This document shows positions 17,000 through 26,361 of a DNA stretch of 64,000 bases, one piece after another. Under the pieces are notes generated by a model, which was given only the letters and a program-made list of their open reading frames with translations, did not search any database and was not told the DNA's origin. Source of the DNA: Coriobacteriaceae bacterium AM48-5 (GTDB lineage: Bacteria > Actinomycetota > Coriobacteriia > Coriobacteriales > Coriobacteriaceae); the NCBI GenBank assembly GCA_027669525.1, contig JAQEDJ010000003.1:29494-93493 (forward strand), read 5' to 3'. Every line of letters begins with the position of its first letter. Position 1 is the first letter of the stretch. Made by a program: the position numbers and the translations under genes.

Positions 17000-19749
17000 C
17001 TATTTCGCGTCGGCCCAGGTTATGCCGGTGCTGGCTTCGGCGATCAACGGTACGCGGAGGTCTACTACGTGTTCCATGACGTCGCGGACCATGGCGGTGA
17101 GGCGCTCGACTTCATCGACTGGGCACTCAAAGTCCAGTTCGTCGTGTACCTGCAAGATCATGTGGGCGGCAAAACCCTCTTCTTCCAGGCGGCGGCTTAC
17201 GCGGGCCATGGCGATCTTGATGATGTCGGCGGCGGTGCCTGCATGGGGTGGTTCATGGCCGTGCGCTCACCAAAGCCACGGAGTTGCGGGTTTTTGGCCT
17301 TGAGCTCGGGAATGTGGCGTCTGCGGCCATACATGGTCTCGGCGTAGCCCGTCTGCTTGGCGCGCGCCACCACGTTGTCGAGGAACGTACGCACGCCCGG
17401 GTAGGCCTCGTAGTAGCGGTCGATCATGTCGCGCGCCTCGGCCATCGAGATATGCAGCGACTGCGACAGGCCGTAGGCCTGCTGGCCATACACGATGCCA
17501 AAGTTCACGGCCTTGGCGCGACTGCGCAGGTCGGGCGTTACCTCGGACACCGGCACACCAAACACGCGCGCCGCCGTCTCGGCATGGAAGTCCTCGCCCT
17601 CGTTAAAGGCGCGCACCAAGTGCTCGTCACCCGAAAGATGTGCCAGCAGACGCAGCTCGATCTGCGAGTAGTCCACCGCCAAAAAGACGCTTCCCTCGCC
17701 TGCCGAAAACGCCGTCTTGACGGTACGCCCCAGCTCCGAGCGAGTCGGAATATTTTGCAGATTGGGGTCGCTCGAAGACAGACGCCCCGTCGCGGTGATG
17801 GTCTGGTTGTACGTGGTGTGCACACGGCCGTCACCACGGCGCAGCGGGCCCAGCGTGTCCAGATAGGTGGACTTGATCTTAGACTTCTCACGCCAGTCCA
17901 AGATCAGACGCACGATTTCGTGGTCACGCGCAAGGTCGCTCAGCACCTTGGCGTTGGTCGAATAGTAGCCGCGCTTAGTCTTCTTGAGGCCCTTGGTCGG
18001 AAGCCCCATAACGTCAAACAGCACGTGCGAGAGCTGCATGGGGCTACCGATGTTAAAGGTCTCGTCACCTGCCAGGTCGCGAATGCTGCGCTCGACCTCG
18101 GCAATCTGGGTAGCAAGTCCCTCGGACAGACTATGCAGACGGTCGGGGTCCACGAGCATGCCTGCGCGCTCCATCTTGGCAAGCACCGGCACGAGTGGCA
18201 TCTCGATCCCATCGAACACGTTGGCGGCGTTCTCGCGGGCCATGCGGTCGCGCAGTGGTGCGACCAGCGCCAACGTCAAGGCCACCGTGCGAGCGGCGGG
18301 CGCAGGAGCGTCCTCGCCGGCGCCCTCTGCACCGCGCGCCGCAGGCAGCGCCATCTGCAGATAGGTATCGGCCAGATACGCCTCGTCAAACTCGGAGCGG
18401 TCGGAATCCAACAGGTAGGCCGCGACCACGGTGTCGAAGATGCGCGTGGAATCGACTGCCAGCGGATCCATGAGCTCGGGCTCGGAAGAATCGATGGGCG
18501 AAAGCTCATGCAGCAGTGCTTTCATATCCGGGCACGCCACGCGGCCCCCCATAAACAGGCGAGCAAGCACACCGGCGATCACGCCGTGGGCGAAGTTGAA
18601 GCCATCGACCACGGCAGGCGCACCACCGTCGCCCTCCTCAAGCGCAAGCAGCCCCTTGGACGTCGCCAGCCAAAGCGTGCGTGTCAGGCCAAAAAGCGCG
18701 CCCTCCTCCTTGTCATCGTCCACCACGGCGGCAATCCACTCGCCTGCCTCGATCGCGCGAGCGATCTCGGCGGCAGCGGCAGCAAGCGCCTCGGCATCGC
18801 CGGCGGCAGCGCGCATAACGGGGGGAATCTCAAACGTGCCGGCAGAGGCCGCAGCCCCACCCTCGCCACCGATCAGCGACAAGAAACGGTTCTGCATGGC
18901 CGTAATGCCGAGCGTGCCCAGCGCCGCGGACACTTCGTCGGCAGAAAACGCCGGGAAGGACGTTTCGTCAAAGTCGAGCTCGACGGGCGCATCGGTGCGA
19001 ATGGTCGCAACCTTGCGGCTCAGCAGGGCATCGTCGATGTGCGCACGCAGGTTCTCGCCCATCTTGCCCTTGACTTCATCGGCATGCGCGATGACCTCGT
19101 CCAGGCTGCCGTACTGCGCAATGAGCGCGCTCGCCTTTTTGGGGCCGATGCCCGGTACGCCGGGAATGTTGTCCGACGTATCGCCCTTTAGGCCGTAAAA
19201 ATCGGGCACGAGCGCCGGCGTAATGCCGTGATACAGGTCATCCACGCTCTCGGGCGTCATAATCGCCACGTCGGACAGGCCCTTGCGGGTCGAGACCACG
19301 TTGACGTGCTCGGTCACGAGCTGATACATGTCGCGGTCGCCGGTCACCAGCAGCATATCGCAGCCGGCCTCCTCGCCCAGGCGTGCCATGGTGCCCAGGA
19401 TATCGTCGCCTTCCCAGCCCTCGGACTGCAAAATCGGCACGTTGAGCGCGGCGAGCAGCTCCTTAATCATGGGGAACTGCGCGTGCAGGTCGGGGTCCAT
19501 GGGCGGGCGCTGCGCCTTATACTGCGGCAGCATCTCCATGCGCACGCGCGGCTTGCCCTTATCAAACGCCACGACAACGCCGTCGGGGTTAAAGGCGTCA
19601 ATCATCTTGAGAAACATGTTCAGAAAGCCAAAGATCGCGTTGGTGGGGCGACCGTCCGGCGCGTTCATGGTCGGCGGCACGGCGTGGAAGGCGCGGTGCA
19701 TGAGCGAGTTGCCGTCGATAACGGCAAAGGTACGGCGTTTGTCAGACAT
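17000..19749 (-). CDS. polA: DNA polymerase I, frameshifted
   Basis: About 916 residues. The N-terminal 5'-nuclease domain (1-290) shows VIDGNSLMHRAFHA, EGWEGDDILGT, LLVTGDRDMYQL and GLKGDTSDNIPGVPGIGPKKA. The polymerase domain has motif A DYSQIELRLLAHLSGD, motif B RSRAKAVNFGIVYGQQAYGL and motif C VHDELDFE. The middle proofreading domain lacks the usual DTE motif (the region reads AAVVDDDKEEG), so 3'-5' exonuclease activity is probably lost, as in several actinobacterial and Taq-type enzymes. One G is missing near 17239 (CAGGCACC for CAGGGCACC), just before motif C. It fills gaps and removes RNA primers. Converges with the HAD gene. Confidence 0.93.
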
Positions 19750-19915
19750 ATTGAATACCTCGCTTTGGACTGGGCACGATTTGCTCCCACCAGTTTACAC
19801 GCTCCCCGCCTCGCGGCCACCGCACATCAAGCTCCCCCGCCACCGCGCGCCCGCGCGTGATACGATGGCTCACGGTACATCAACCAGCACGATCGATCCG
19901 AAAGGAGCCTGCGTC

Positions 19916-21311
19916 ATGGAGCGTCCCTGCGCATGGAAAAAGTACACGCCACAGCAGATCGAGGAACTCGAGGAGCTTTGCCGCGGCTATAAGCAGTTTT
20001 TGAGTGAAAACAAGACCGAGCGCCTGTGCGTCAAGACCGGTATCAAGATGGCCGAGGAGGCGGGCTACGTCAATCTGGAGACCGTGATCGCCGAGGGCCG
20101 CGCGCTCAAGGCCGGCGACAAGGCGTACGCCGCCAACCACGGCAAGGACCTCATGCTCGTCAACCTGGGCACCGCCCCGCTCGAGCAGGGCTTTAACATC
20201 CTGGCGCCACGTGGACTCGCCGCGCCTGGACCTTAAGCAGAACCCCGCCTTCGAGGCCGGCGACATGGCTTATCTCGACACGCACTACTATGGCGGCGTC
20301 AAGAGCTACCACTGGGTCGCTTCCCCGCTCGCGCTCGTAGGCGTCATCTGCAAAAAGGACGGCACCACCGTCGACATCAACATCGGCGACAAGGCCGACG
20401 ATCCGGTCTTTACCATCTCCGACCTGCTGATCCACCTCTCGAGCGAGCAGATGGCCAAGCCCGCCAAGGACGCCGTCGACGCCGAGATCCTCGACGTGAT
20501 CGTGGGTGGCCGCCCCGTCAAGTTTGACGAGGACGACAAAGACGCTCCCAAGGAGCCCGTCAAGCAGATGTTCCTGGATATCCTCAAGGAGCAGTACGAT
20601 GTCGAGGAGGAGGACTTCCTCTCTGCCGAGATCGAGGTCGTGCCCGCCGGCCCGGCCCGCGACATGGGCCTCGACCGCTCCATGATTCTGGGCTATGGCC
20701 ACGACGACCGCGTCTGCGCCTATCCGTCCATGCTCGCCCAGATCGACGTCGCCAACGTGGAGCGCACGAGCATCACACTCATCGTCGACAAGGAGGAGAT
20801 CGGCTCCGTGGGTGCCACCGGCATGACGAGCCGCTTCTTCGAGAACACCGTCGCCGAGATCATGACGCTCGCCGGCGAGGATAGCTCGCTGGCCCTGCGC
20901 CGTGCACTCGCCCGCAGCCGCATGCTTTCCTCCGACGTGTCAGCCGGCTTCGACCCGGGCTATGCCGGCAAGTTCGAGACCAAGAACGCGGCCTTTATGG
21001 GTCGCGGCCTGTGCTTTAACAAGTACACGGGCAGCCGCGGCAAGGGCGGCTCCAACGACGCCGACGCCGAGTATGTGGCCCTCATCCGCGACATCATGGA
21101 CGAGGCGGGCGTGGACTTCCAGACCTGCGAGCTCGGTCGCGTCAACGCGGGCGGCGGCGGCACCATCGCCTACATCATGGCCAAGTACGGCATGAACGTC
21201 ATCGACTCCGGCGTTGCCGTCCTGTCCATGCACGCCCTGTGGGAGGTCGCCAACAAGGCCGATATCTACGAGGCCTACCGCGGCTACAAGGCCTTCATCG
21301 AGCGAGCCTAA
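19916..21311 (+). CDS. M18 family aminopeptidase, frameshifted
   Basis: About 465 residues. M18 enzymes are dodecameric two-zinc peptidases that remove N-terminal residues in the cytosol. The first zinc histidine is in GAHVDSPRLDLKQNP near residue 99, IVDKEEIGSVGATGM holds the catalytic and metal glutamates, and the C-terminal SGVAVLSMHALWE holds the last zinc histidine. The ATG at 19916 has AAAGGAG at 19901-19907; longer upstream frames lack similarity. Two bases are missing close together near 20213 and 20218 (GGCGCC for GGGCGCCC), exactly at the first metal motif. A palindromic repeat follows. Confidence 0.88.
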
Positions 21312-21324
21312 CCAACCCTTCATC

Positions 21325-21391
21325 AGTTGCGGTGAAATACGGACTAGACTGGCCCATAAACGGCCAAAACATACCGTATTCCACCGCAACT
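21325..21391. repeat. Palindromic repeat, family TTGCGGTGAAATA, copy 2
   Basis: An 18-bp stem with one mismatch (21325-21342 with 21374-21391) plus an inner TGGCC/GGCCA stem is followed by TTCCTTTTTGG on the plus strand. It could terminate the aminopeptidase gene. The mismatch is A-C on the plus strand but G-T on the minus strand. Confidence 0.75.
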
Positions 21392-21414
21392 TCCTTTTTG
21401 GCAGAGGAGAGTCC

Positions 21415-22223
21415 ATGCTGCAGGTCATCATTTCGCCAGCCAAGCAGATGCGCGCGGCCCAAGATGCTTTTGAAGTCCTGGGCATTCCACCCTTTGCGCG
21501 CGAGACGGCTCGCCTCCACCGTGCACTGCTAGATATCGAGCGGAATGAAGGCAGCGGCGGCCTGCAGGCGCTGTGGAACGTGAGCGACAAACTGCTGGGG
21601 CCTTGCCTCAACACCCTGCATGAGTTCGAGCTCATCCTGAATAACGGCGATCTCGACAATCCCGCACTCGCCCGCCACCTCTCCCCTGCCGTCATGTCCT
21701 ATCACGGCATTCAATACCAGAGCATGCGCCCGAGGTCATGGATGCCGCACAGCTCGCATGGCTGCAAGACCATCTGTGGATCCTCTCGGGCCTTTACGGA
21801 TGCGCACGCCCCTTTCATGCCGTTGAACCGTATCGACTGGAAATGGGCGCGAAGCTCGCCGTCGACGATGCCCGAGACCTCTACGCGTTTTGGAGCGACA
21901 AGCTCGCGCGGGCTATCGCCCCGGCAGGCTCAAACACCACGATCGTCAACCTCGCCAGCGTAGAGTATGCCAAAGCCGTTCTGCCCCACCTCGCGGGCGA
22001 CGCCACGGTCGTCACATGCCTCTTTGGCGAAGGCATCCGCAATGGCAAGCCCATCCAACGGTCGACCGCCAGCAAAAAGGCACGCGGCTCCATGGTGCGG
22101 TGGATGGCAGAAAACAGGCTCGAGGATGTAAGCGGGCTCACCGCGTTCGACGTTGGTTATCGTCACTTTCCCGAGTTTTCAAATAAAAACACTTTGGTCT
22201 TCCTGAACGAACAGGCCTTGTAG
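21415..22223 (+). CDS. yaaA: Peroxide stress protein YaaA (DUF328), frameshifted
   Basis: About 269 residues. The family start IISPAKQMR, the YHGIQYQSM segment, and LWILSGLYGCARPFHAVEPYRLEMGAKL are signatures of YaaA, which lowers free iron during peroxide stress in E. coli. The C-terminal RGSMVRWMAENRLEDVSGLTAFD also matches. The ATG at 21415 follows GAGGAGAG. One G is missing near 21725 (GCATGCGCCC for GCATGGCGCCC). It is downstream of the aminopeptidase gene but separated by a hairpin. A role in iron or oxidative stress is by homology only. Confidence 0.87.
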
Positions 22224-22263
22224 GACCACCGCTACTTTTGAATGTGCCGCCTAAGCACGGCGC

Positions 22264-22779
22264 CTATTCCGCCAAGCCGTCGGCTTTGGCAATTTCATTT
22301 GTCGAGCCGTCCTGATAGGTAATCTTGACATGTTCTACCTCGGACACCTTGACGCCCGACGGGGGCGCCAGACGCCATTCCGTCAGCGCAATGTCCATGG
22401 TCGTGGGAACGTCCCCCTGATCTTTGAGCTCGACCGACAGCGTCTTAAGCGACGCATCGAAGGTCACGCGCTCGATCTCTTCACCAGGAATGGATCCACC
22501 ACTCAGCTGCAATTGCACAAACTCGTCGCGCGGATACCAATAGTCGCCCGGCGCGGCCACCGTGTTGCCGCCAGAGACCTTCATCGTCATGATCGGCAGG
22601 GCATCGTCGGCCTCAAACTCCCAGGCAGCGCCACCGCGACCGCCAAACGCCCAAATACAAAAGGCAATCACCAGCACGGCAAGCACCGCAAAGCCAATCG
22701 CGACCAACCCATGGTGCGCACGGCCCTCCTCGGCCGATATGTCCCATTGTGTCTCTCGATATAGATGCTTGTCTTCCAT
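22264..22779 (-). CDS. Hypothetical membrane-anchored protein
   Basis: The protein has 171 residues. A cytosolic N-terminus of about 24 residues is followed by one membrane segment (GLVAIGFAVLAVLVIAFCIWAFGG, near residues 24-47), then a soluble extracellular part of about 120 residues with beta-rich character and a final TYQDGSTNEIAKADGLAE. I do not recognise a family. The ATG at 22779 has GGGGAGG upstream; longer in-frame starts run into the thiC riboswitch region and are not credible. It diverges from thiC. No catalytic motif is seen. Confidence 0.7.
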   Translation of the reverse strand: MEDKHLYRETQWDISAEEGRAHHGLVAIGFAVLAVLVIAFCIWAFGGRGGAAWEFEADDALPIMTMKVSGGNTVAAPGDYWYPRDEFVQLQLSGGSIPGEEIERVTFDASLKTLSVELKDQGDVPTTMDIALTEWRLAPPSGVKVSEVEHVKITYQDGSTNEIAKADGLAE

Positions 22780-22829
22780 GTACGCCTCCCCACAGGCACG
22801 CTCGTTAGGCCAATCGTACCCATTCGAGC

Positions 22830-22835
22830 TATACT
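22830..22835 (+). promoter_or_regulatory. Putative thiC promoter -10 element
   Basis: TATACT lies about 17 bases before the TPP riboswitch begins. The -35 is weak. Confidence 0.5.
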
Positions 22836-22851
22836 TGAGCCCATTACATAA

Positions 22852-22946
22852 ACGGGGAGCTTGCAGGACAAGACGGCAGGCTGAGATTGGGCGCGCCCGC
22901 CCTGACCCGCAAACCTGATATGGGTAATGCCAACGAAGGGAGCCGT
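22852..22946 (+). promoter_or_regulatory. TPP (THI-box) riboswitch
   Basis: Binds thiamine pyrophosphate and lowers expression of the gene below. The conserved pieces appear in order: GGGGAGC, the pyrimidine-sensing GGCTGAGA, CCCTGACCC, ACCTGAT, GGGTAATGCCAACG and GAAGGGAGCCGT. ACGG and CCGT close the outer stem. It ends five bases before the thiC start and includes its ribosome site (AAGGGAGC), which suggests control of translation initiation. Confidence 0.95.
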
Positions 22947-22950
22947 GCCA

Positions 22951-24285
22951 ATGAGCACACAGACCGAGCCCAAGCTCGTCACGCAAATCGACTTCGCCCG
23001 TGCCGGGCAGATCACGCCGCAGATGAAGGAAGTCGCCGAGCGCGAGCATCGCGACCCCGAGTACATCCGCGAGCGCGTGGCCGACGGCCGCATCGCCATT
23101 CCCGCCAATATTGTGCACATCAAAAAGGGCATGCGCGCCTTTGGCGTCGGTGAAGGGCTGTCCACCAAGGTCAACGTGAACTTGGGCATCTCGGGCGACA
23201 AGGCCGATGCCGCCGAGGAATGGAAGAAGGTCAAGATCGCCGAGGACTTTGGCGCCGACGCCATCATGGACCTCTCCAACTCGGGCAAGACGCGCCAGTT
23301 CCGCCAGCAGCTCATCGACGAGACGCCGCTCATGGTGGGCACGGTGCCGATGTACGACGCCATCGGCTACATGGAAAAGCCGCTGGTCAAGCTCACCAAG
23401 GACGACCTGCTCGAGGTCGTGCGCGCACACGCCGAGGACGGCGTGGACTTTATGACCATCCACTGCGGCATCAACAAGTCGGTCATCAAGACCTTTAAGG
23501 AGACTGGCCGCCTCATGAACATCGTCAGCCGCGGCGGCTCGCTGCTGTTTGGTTGGATGGAGGTCACCGGTAACGAGAACCCCTTCTACGAGTTCTACGA
23601 CGAGGTGCTCGAGATCTGCCACGAGTACGACGTAACGATCTCGCTCGGCGACTCCTGCCGCCCGGGCTGCCTCTACGACTCCAACGACGCAACCGAGACC
23701 GCCGAGATGATCGAGCTGGGCAAGCTGTGCAAGCGCGCCTGGGCCGCCGGTGTCCAGGTCATGGTCGAGGGCCCGGGTCACATGGCGCTCGACGAGATCG
23801 CCGCCAATATGAAACTGCAGAAGCGCCTGTGCCACAACGCCCCGTTCTATGTGCTGGGGCCGCTGGTGACCGATATCGGCGTGGGCTACGACCACATCAC
23901 CGCCGCGATCGGCGGCGCCATCTCCGCCAGCTCCGGCGCCGACTTTCTGTGCTACGTGACACCGGCCGAGCACCTATGCCTGCCTAACGCCCAAGATGTG
24001 CTCGACGGCCTCATGGCCACCAAGATCGCCGCACACGCCGCTGACATCGCCAAGAAGGTGCCCCACGCCCGCGACATGGACGACAAGATGGGTCAGGCAC
24101 GCCGCAAGCTCGACTGGGACGCCATGTGGAAGTGCGCGCTCGACCCGGTTACCGGCAAGAAACGCTACGAAGAATCCCCCGCCGCCACCGAGGGCACCTG
24201 CACCATGTGCGGCAAGATGTGCGCCGTCCGCACCGTTAACAAGGTGTTCGAAGGCACGACGATCGACCTCGGCATGGAGGACTAA
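22951..24285 (+). CDS. thiC: Phosphomethylpyrimidine synthase
   Basis: Radical-SAM enzyme that rearranges AIR to HMP phosphate, the pyrimidine half of thiamine. The protein has 444 residues. Visible are MTQIDFARAG-like start, DLSNSGKTRQFR, the metal and substrate region EGPGHMALDEIAANM, PFYVLGPLVTDIGVGYDHI, CYVTPAEHLCLPN, and the C-terminal cluster motif CTMCGKMC, a Cx2Cx4C variant that includes the final residues CAVR. The ATG at 22951 is fixed by the riboswitch and AAGGGAGC. thiD follows with its own promoter. Intact. Confidence 0.96.
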   Translation: MSTQTEPKLVTQIDFARAGQITPQMKEVAEREHRDPEYIRERVADGRIAIPANIVHIKKGMRAFGVGEGLSTKVNVNLGISGDKADAAEEWKKVKIAEDFGADAIMDLSNSGKTRQFRQQLIDETPLMVGTVPMYDAIGYMEKPLVKLTKDDLLEVVRAHAEDGVDFMTIHCGINKSVIKTFKETGRLMNIVSRGGSLLFGWMEVTGNENPFYEFYDEVLEICHEYDVTISLGDSCRPGCLYDSNDATETAEMIELGKLCKRAWAAGVQVMVEGPGHMALDEIAANMKLQKRLCHNAPFYVLGPLVTDIGVGYDHITAAIGGAISASSGADFLCYVTPAEHLCLPNAQDVLDGLMATKIAAHAADIAKKVPHARDMDDKMGQARRKLDWDAMWKCALDPVTGKKRYEESPAATEGTCTMCGKMCAVRTVNKVFEGTTIDLGMED

Positions 24286-24376
24286 CTCGTCACCGGAGCC
24301 ACAATCGGTAACATGGTGTTCGTCAATTGTTGACGTGTGAACATTTGCTTACATTTGCGTAAAGATTGCATCGCCC

Positions 24377-24410
24377 GCCCGGGTTCGACATAGAGTCGGC
24401 CCGGGCATCT
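24377..24410 (+). terminator. Terminator after thiC
   Basis: GCCCGGG (24377-24383) pairs with CCCGGGC (24400-24406) with inner CGAC/GTCG pairing, followed by ATCTTTAT. Confidence 0.6.
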
Positions 24411-24411
24411 T

Positions 24412-24417
24412 TATAAT
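24412..24417 (+). promoter_or_regulatory. Putative thiD promoter -10 element
   Basis: A perfect TATAAT lies 46 bases before the thiD start. No good -35 is seen; the upstream arm overlaps the thiC terminator. Confidence 0.55.
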
Positions 24418-24463
24418 GCTGGCTTAAAGACCCATTTGATTCCGACCGAACAAGGGAGCAAAC

Positions 24464-25294
24464 ATGGATCGCAGTAAGGTACCTGCCGTCCTGTCCATCG
24501 CAGGATCCGATTCCAGCGGTGGCGCCGGCATTCAGGCCGACATCAAGACCGTCACGGCGCACCGCCTGTATGCCGAGACGGCCATCACCGCCATCACCGC
24601 ACAAAACACGCTCGGTGTCACCGCCGTGCAGAATATCTCCCCTGATATCGTCGCTGCGCAGATCGACGCCGTATTTGACGATATCCGCCCCAGCGCCGTC
24701 AAGATCAGCATGGTTTCCTCTGCCGAGATTATCGAGGTTATCGCCGACCGCCTGAGCGCCTGGAACGCGACAAACGTGGTCGTCGACCCCGTCATGGTAG
24801 CCACCTCGGGCGCACGGCTGATTGCCGAAGATGCCGCCGAGGCGCTCACCCGCCGCCTGTTCCCACTAGCAACCGTCATCACGCCCAATATTCCCGAGGC
24901 CATGGCCCTGCTTGACTACGAGGTCGACTCCGAGCGCACACAGCAAAATGCTGCCATGCTCCTCACCCGCCGCTTTGGTTGCGCATCCCTCGTTAAGGGT
25001 GGGCATCTTGTCAACGAGGCCAACGATGTATTGGCCGAACCCGCGCCACTCGATGACGAGGGCAACCATATGGGCGATCCGCTCACCACGTGGTTCCGCC
25101 ACAAGCGCATCGAGACCGACAACACGCACGGCACCGGCTGCACGCTCTCGTCCGCCATCGCCTGCGCGCTGGCCCAGGGCATGGATCTTGCCGACGCCGT
25201 CAACGCCGGCAAGGCCTACCTAACCGGCGCTCTCGCCGCCGGCTTTGACATGGGCAAAGGCTCCGGCCCCGTCAACCACATGTGGCAGTATTAA
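24464..25294 (+). CDS. thiD: Hydroxymethylpyrimidine/phosphomethylpyrimidine kinase
   Basis: Phosphorylates HMP and HMP-P for thiamine synthesis. The protein has 276 residues. LSIAGSDSSGGAGIQADIKT is the substrate-binding start, VVDPVMVATSGARL near residue 106 and VITPNIPEA near residue 137 are family signatures, and the anion hole/catalytic base is in TDNTHGTGCTLSSAIA near residue 220. AGGGAG precedes the ATG. It works with ThiC directly upstream; no thiE or thiM is present in the window. Intact. Confidence 0.94.
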   Translation: MDRSKVPAVLSIAGSDSSGGAGIQADIKTVTAHRLYAETAITAITAQNTLGVTAVQNISPDIVAAQIDAVFDDIRPSAVKISMVSSAEIIEVIADRLSAWNATNVVVDPVMVATSGARLIAEDAAEALTRRLFPLATVITPNIPEAMALLDYEVDSERTQQNAAMLLTRRFGCASLVKGGHLVNEANDVLAEPAPLDDEGNHMGDPLTTWFRHKRIETDNTHGTGCTLSSAIACALAQGMDLADAVNAGKAYLTGALAAGFDMGKGSGPVNHMWQY

Positions 25295-25310
25295 GATTCG
25301 CAGCCCAAAA

Positions 25311-25615
25311 CCACCGCAAAGGGGACAGGCACCTTTGCGGTGGCTCCCACAAACATCTCGATCTGTAACAGTTAGAGCCCATTTTTCAGCCCACCTGTTA
25401 TAGATCGAGACATTCAAATTCCACCGAGAAGATAGTCTTGATCTGTAACAGTAACTCGGCTAAATCGACCCTAGATGTTACAGATCGAGACAAACGACCG
25501 ATATCGACCTTAATAATCTCAATCTGTAACATCTAGCCCGTTTTCGGCCTTACAGCTGTTACAGATCAAGACAAATCAACGAAACAAGCCACCACAAGGG
25601 TACCTTTGCGGTGGC
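25311..25615. repeat. Array of hairpin repeats: three TCTNGATCTGTAACA units between two CAAAGG/CCTTTG hairpins
   Basis: Three successive inverted repeats share the arm TCTYRATCTGTAACA: 25356-25371 with 25395-25410, 25436-25450 with 25476-25490, and 25517-25531 with 25557-25571. Loops differ in sequence but are 23-25 nt long. The set is flanked by CCACCGCAAAGG/CCTTTGCGGTGG (25311-25343) and a related hairpin at 25586-25618. The stretch has no ORF with a ribosome site. Confidence 0.85.
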
Positions 25616-25626
25616 TTGGGGCCGTG

Positions 25627-26286
25627 CTACTCACCGAGCATCTCTTGGAGCTTGGCTGCCACGGCATGTCCCAAGCTCTCGTGGCTTTCGGGCATCATAT
25701 GCAGATAGTCGATATCGCCCGGCTCGGCAAAGTCGGCGGCATTCAAAAAGCCGCAGCCAAACTGCTCAGCCACATGCGCGTAGTATTCAGCAAAATGCTC
25801 CGAGGCCTCGACGGAACGCTCGTCAAAATCGGTCATATATACGTCGGCGATCTGCGGTTTGATCTTGATGGGAGCCATCAGCAGAATGCGCGGACAAGGC
25901 GCAGCGTCGGTCCACGGAAACGCGCGGACGGCGCGAATCAGCGCCATGGCGCCACGGGCAATATCGGAAGCCGTCACGTTAAAGACCGTCTTACAGTCGT
26001 TGGTGCCCAGCATGATCACAATGGCGTCCAGCGGCTTATGGGCCTCGAGCAGCATCGGAAGCGCGCGAATGCCGTTGAGGTTAGTGTCCAGGTGGCACAT
26101 ATCGTCGCGCACCGTCGTGCGGCCGTTGAGCCCCTCCTCAATCACATGCCAGCCCTCGCCCAGGTCACGCTGCGCCACGCCGCACCAGCGCACATCCTGC
26201 GCATAGCGCACCGCGGTGCCATCGCGCATACCAGCCGGATCGTAACCATAGGTGTTGCTGTCGCCAAAGCATAGAACGTTTTTCAT
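25627..26286 (-). CDS. SGNH/GDSL-type hydrolase
   Basis: The protein has 219 residues. Block I is LCFGDSNTYGYDP (nucleophile Ser), block III is IMLGTNDCKT near residue 80 (oxyanion Asn), and the C-terminal ESLGHAVAAKL carries the catalytic His region. The lack of a signal peptide suggests a cytosolic esterase or arylesterase; the substrate is unknown. The ATG at 26286 directly precedes KNVLCFGDS; a longer in-frame extension runs into the PARG terminator. It lies downstream of the PARG-type gene behind a strong terminator. Intact. Confidence 0.85.
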   Translation of the reverse strand: MKNVLCFGDSNTYGYDPAGMRDGTAVRYAQDVRWCGVAQRDLGEGWHVIEEGLNGRTTVRDDMCHLDTNLNGIRALPMLLEAHKPLDAIVIMLGTNDCKTVFNVTASDIARGAMALIRAVRAFPWTDAAPCPRILLMAPIKIKPQIADVYMTDFDERSVEASEHFAEYYAHVAEQFGCGFLNAADFAEPGDIDYLHMMPESHESLGHAVAAKLQEMLGE

Positions 26287-26302
26287 CGTAAGCTCCCCAC
26301 TC

Positions 26303-26336
26303 AATAAAAAGCCGACGGGAACAGCCCCCGTCGGCT
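26303..26336 (-). terminator. Rho-independent terminator after the PARG-type gene
   Basis: AGCCGACGGG/CCCGTCGGCT (26310-26336) is followed on the minus strand by TTTTTATT. Confidence 0.9.
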
Positions 26337-26361
26337 CGGCATGTCGCATCACGCGCACCGA

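Noticed and set aside
22264-23973. 569-codon frame across the thiC riboswitch and 5' half of thiC
   Set aside because: Only the last 171 codons have a ribosome site and protein-like sequence; the rest is antisense to thiC.
25311-25615. CRISPR array
   Set aside because: Repeats are inverted pairs with variable loops, not identical direct repeats with equal spacers, and no cas genes are nearby.
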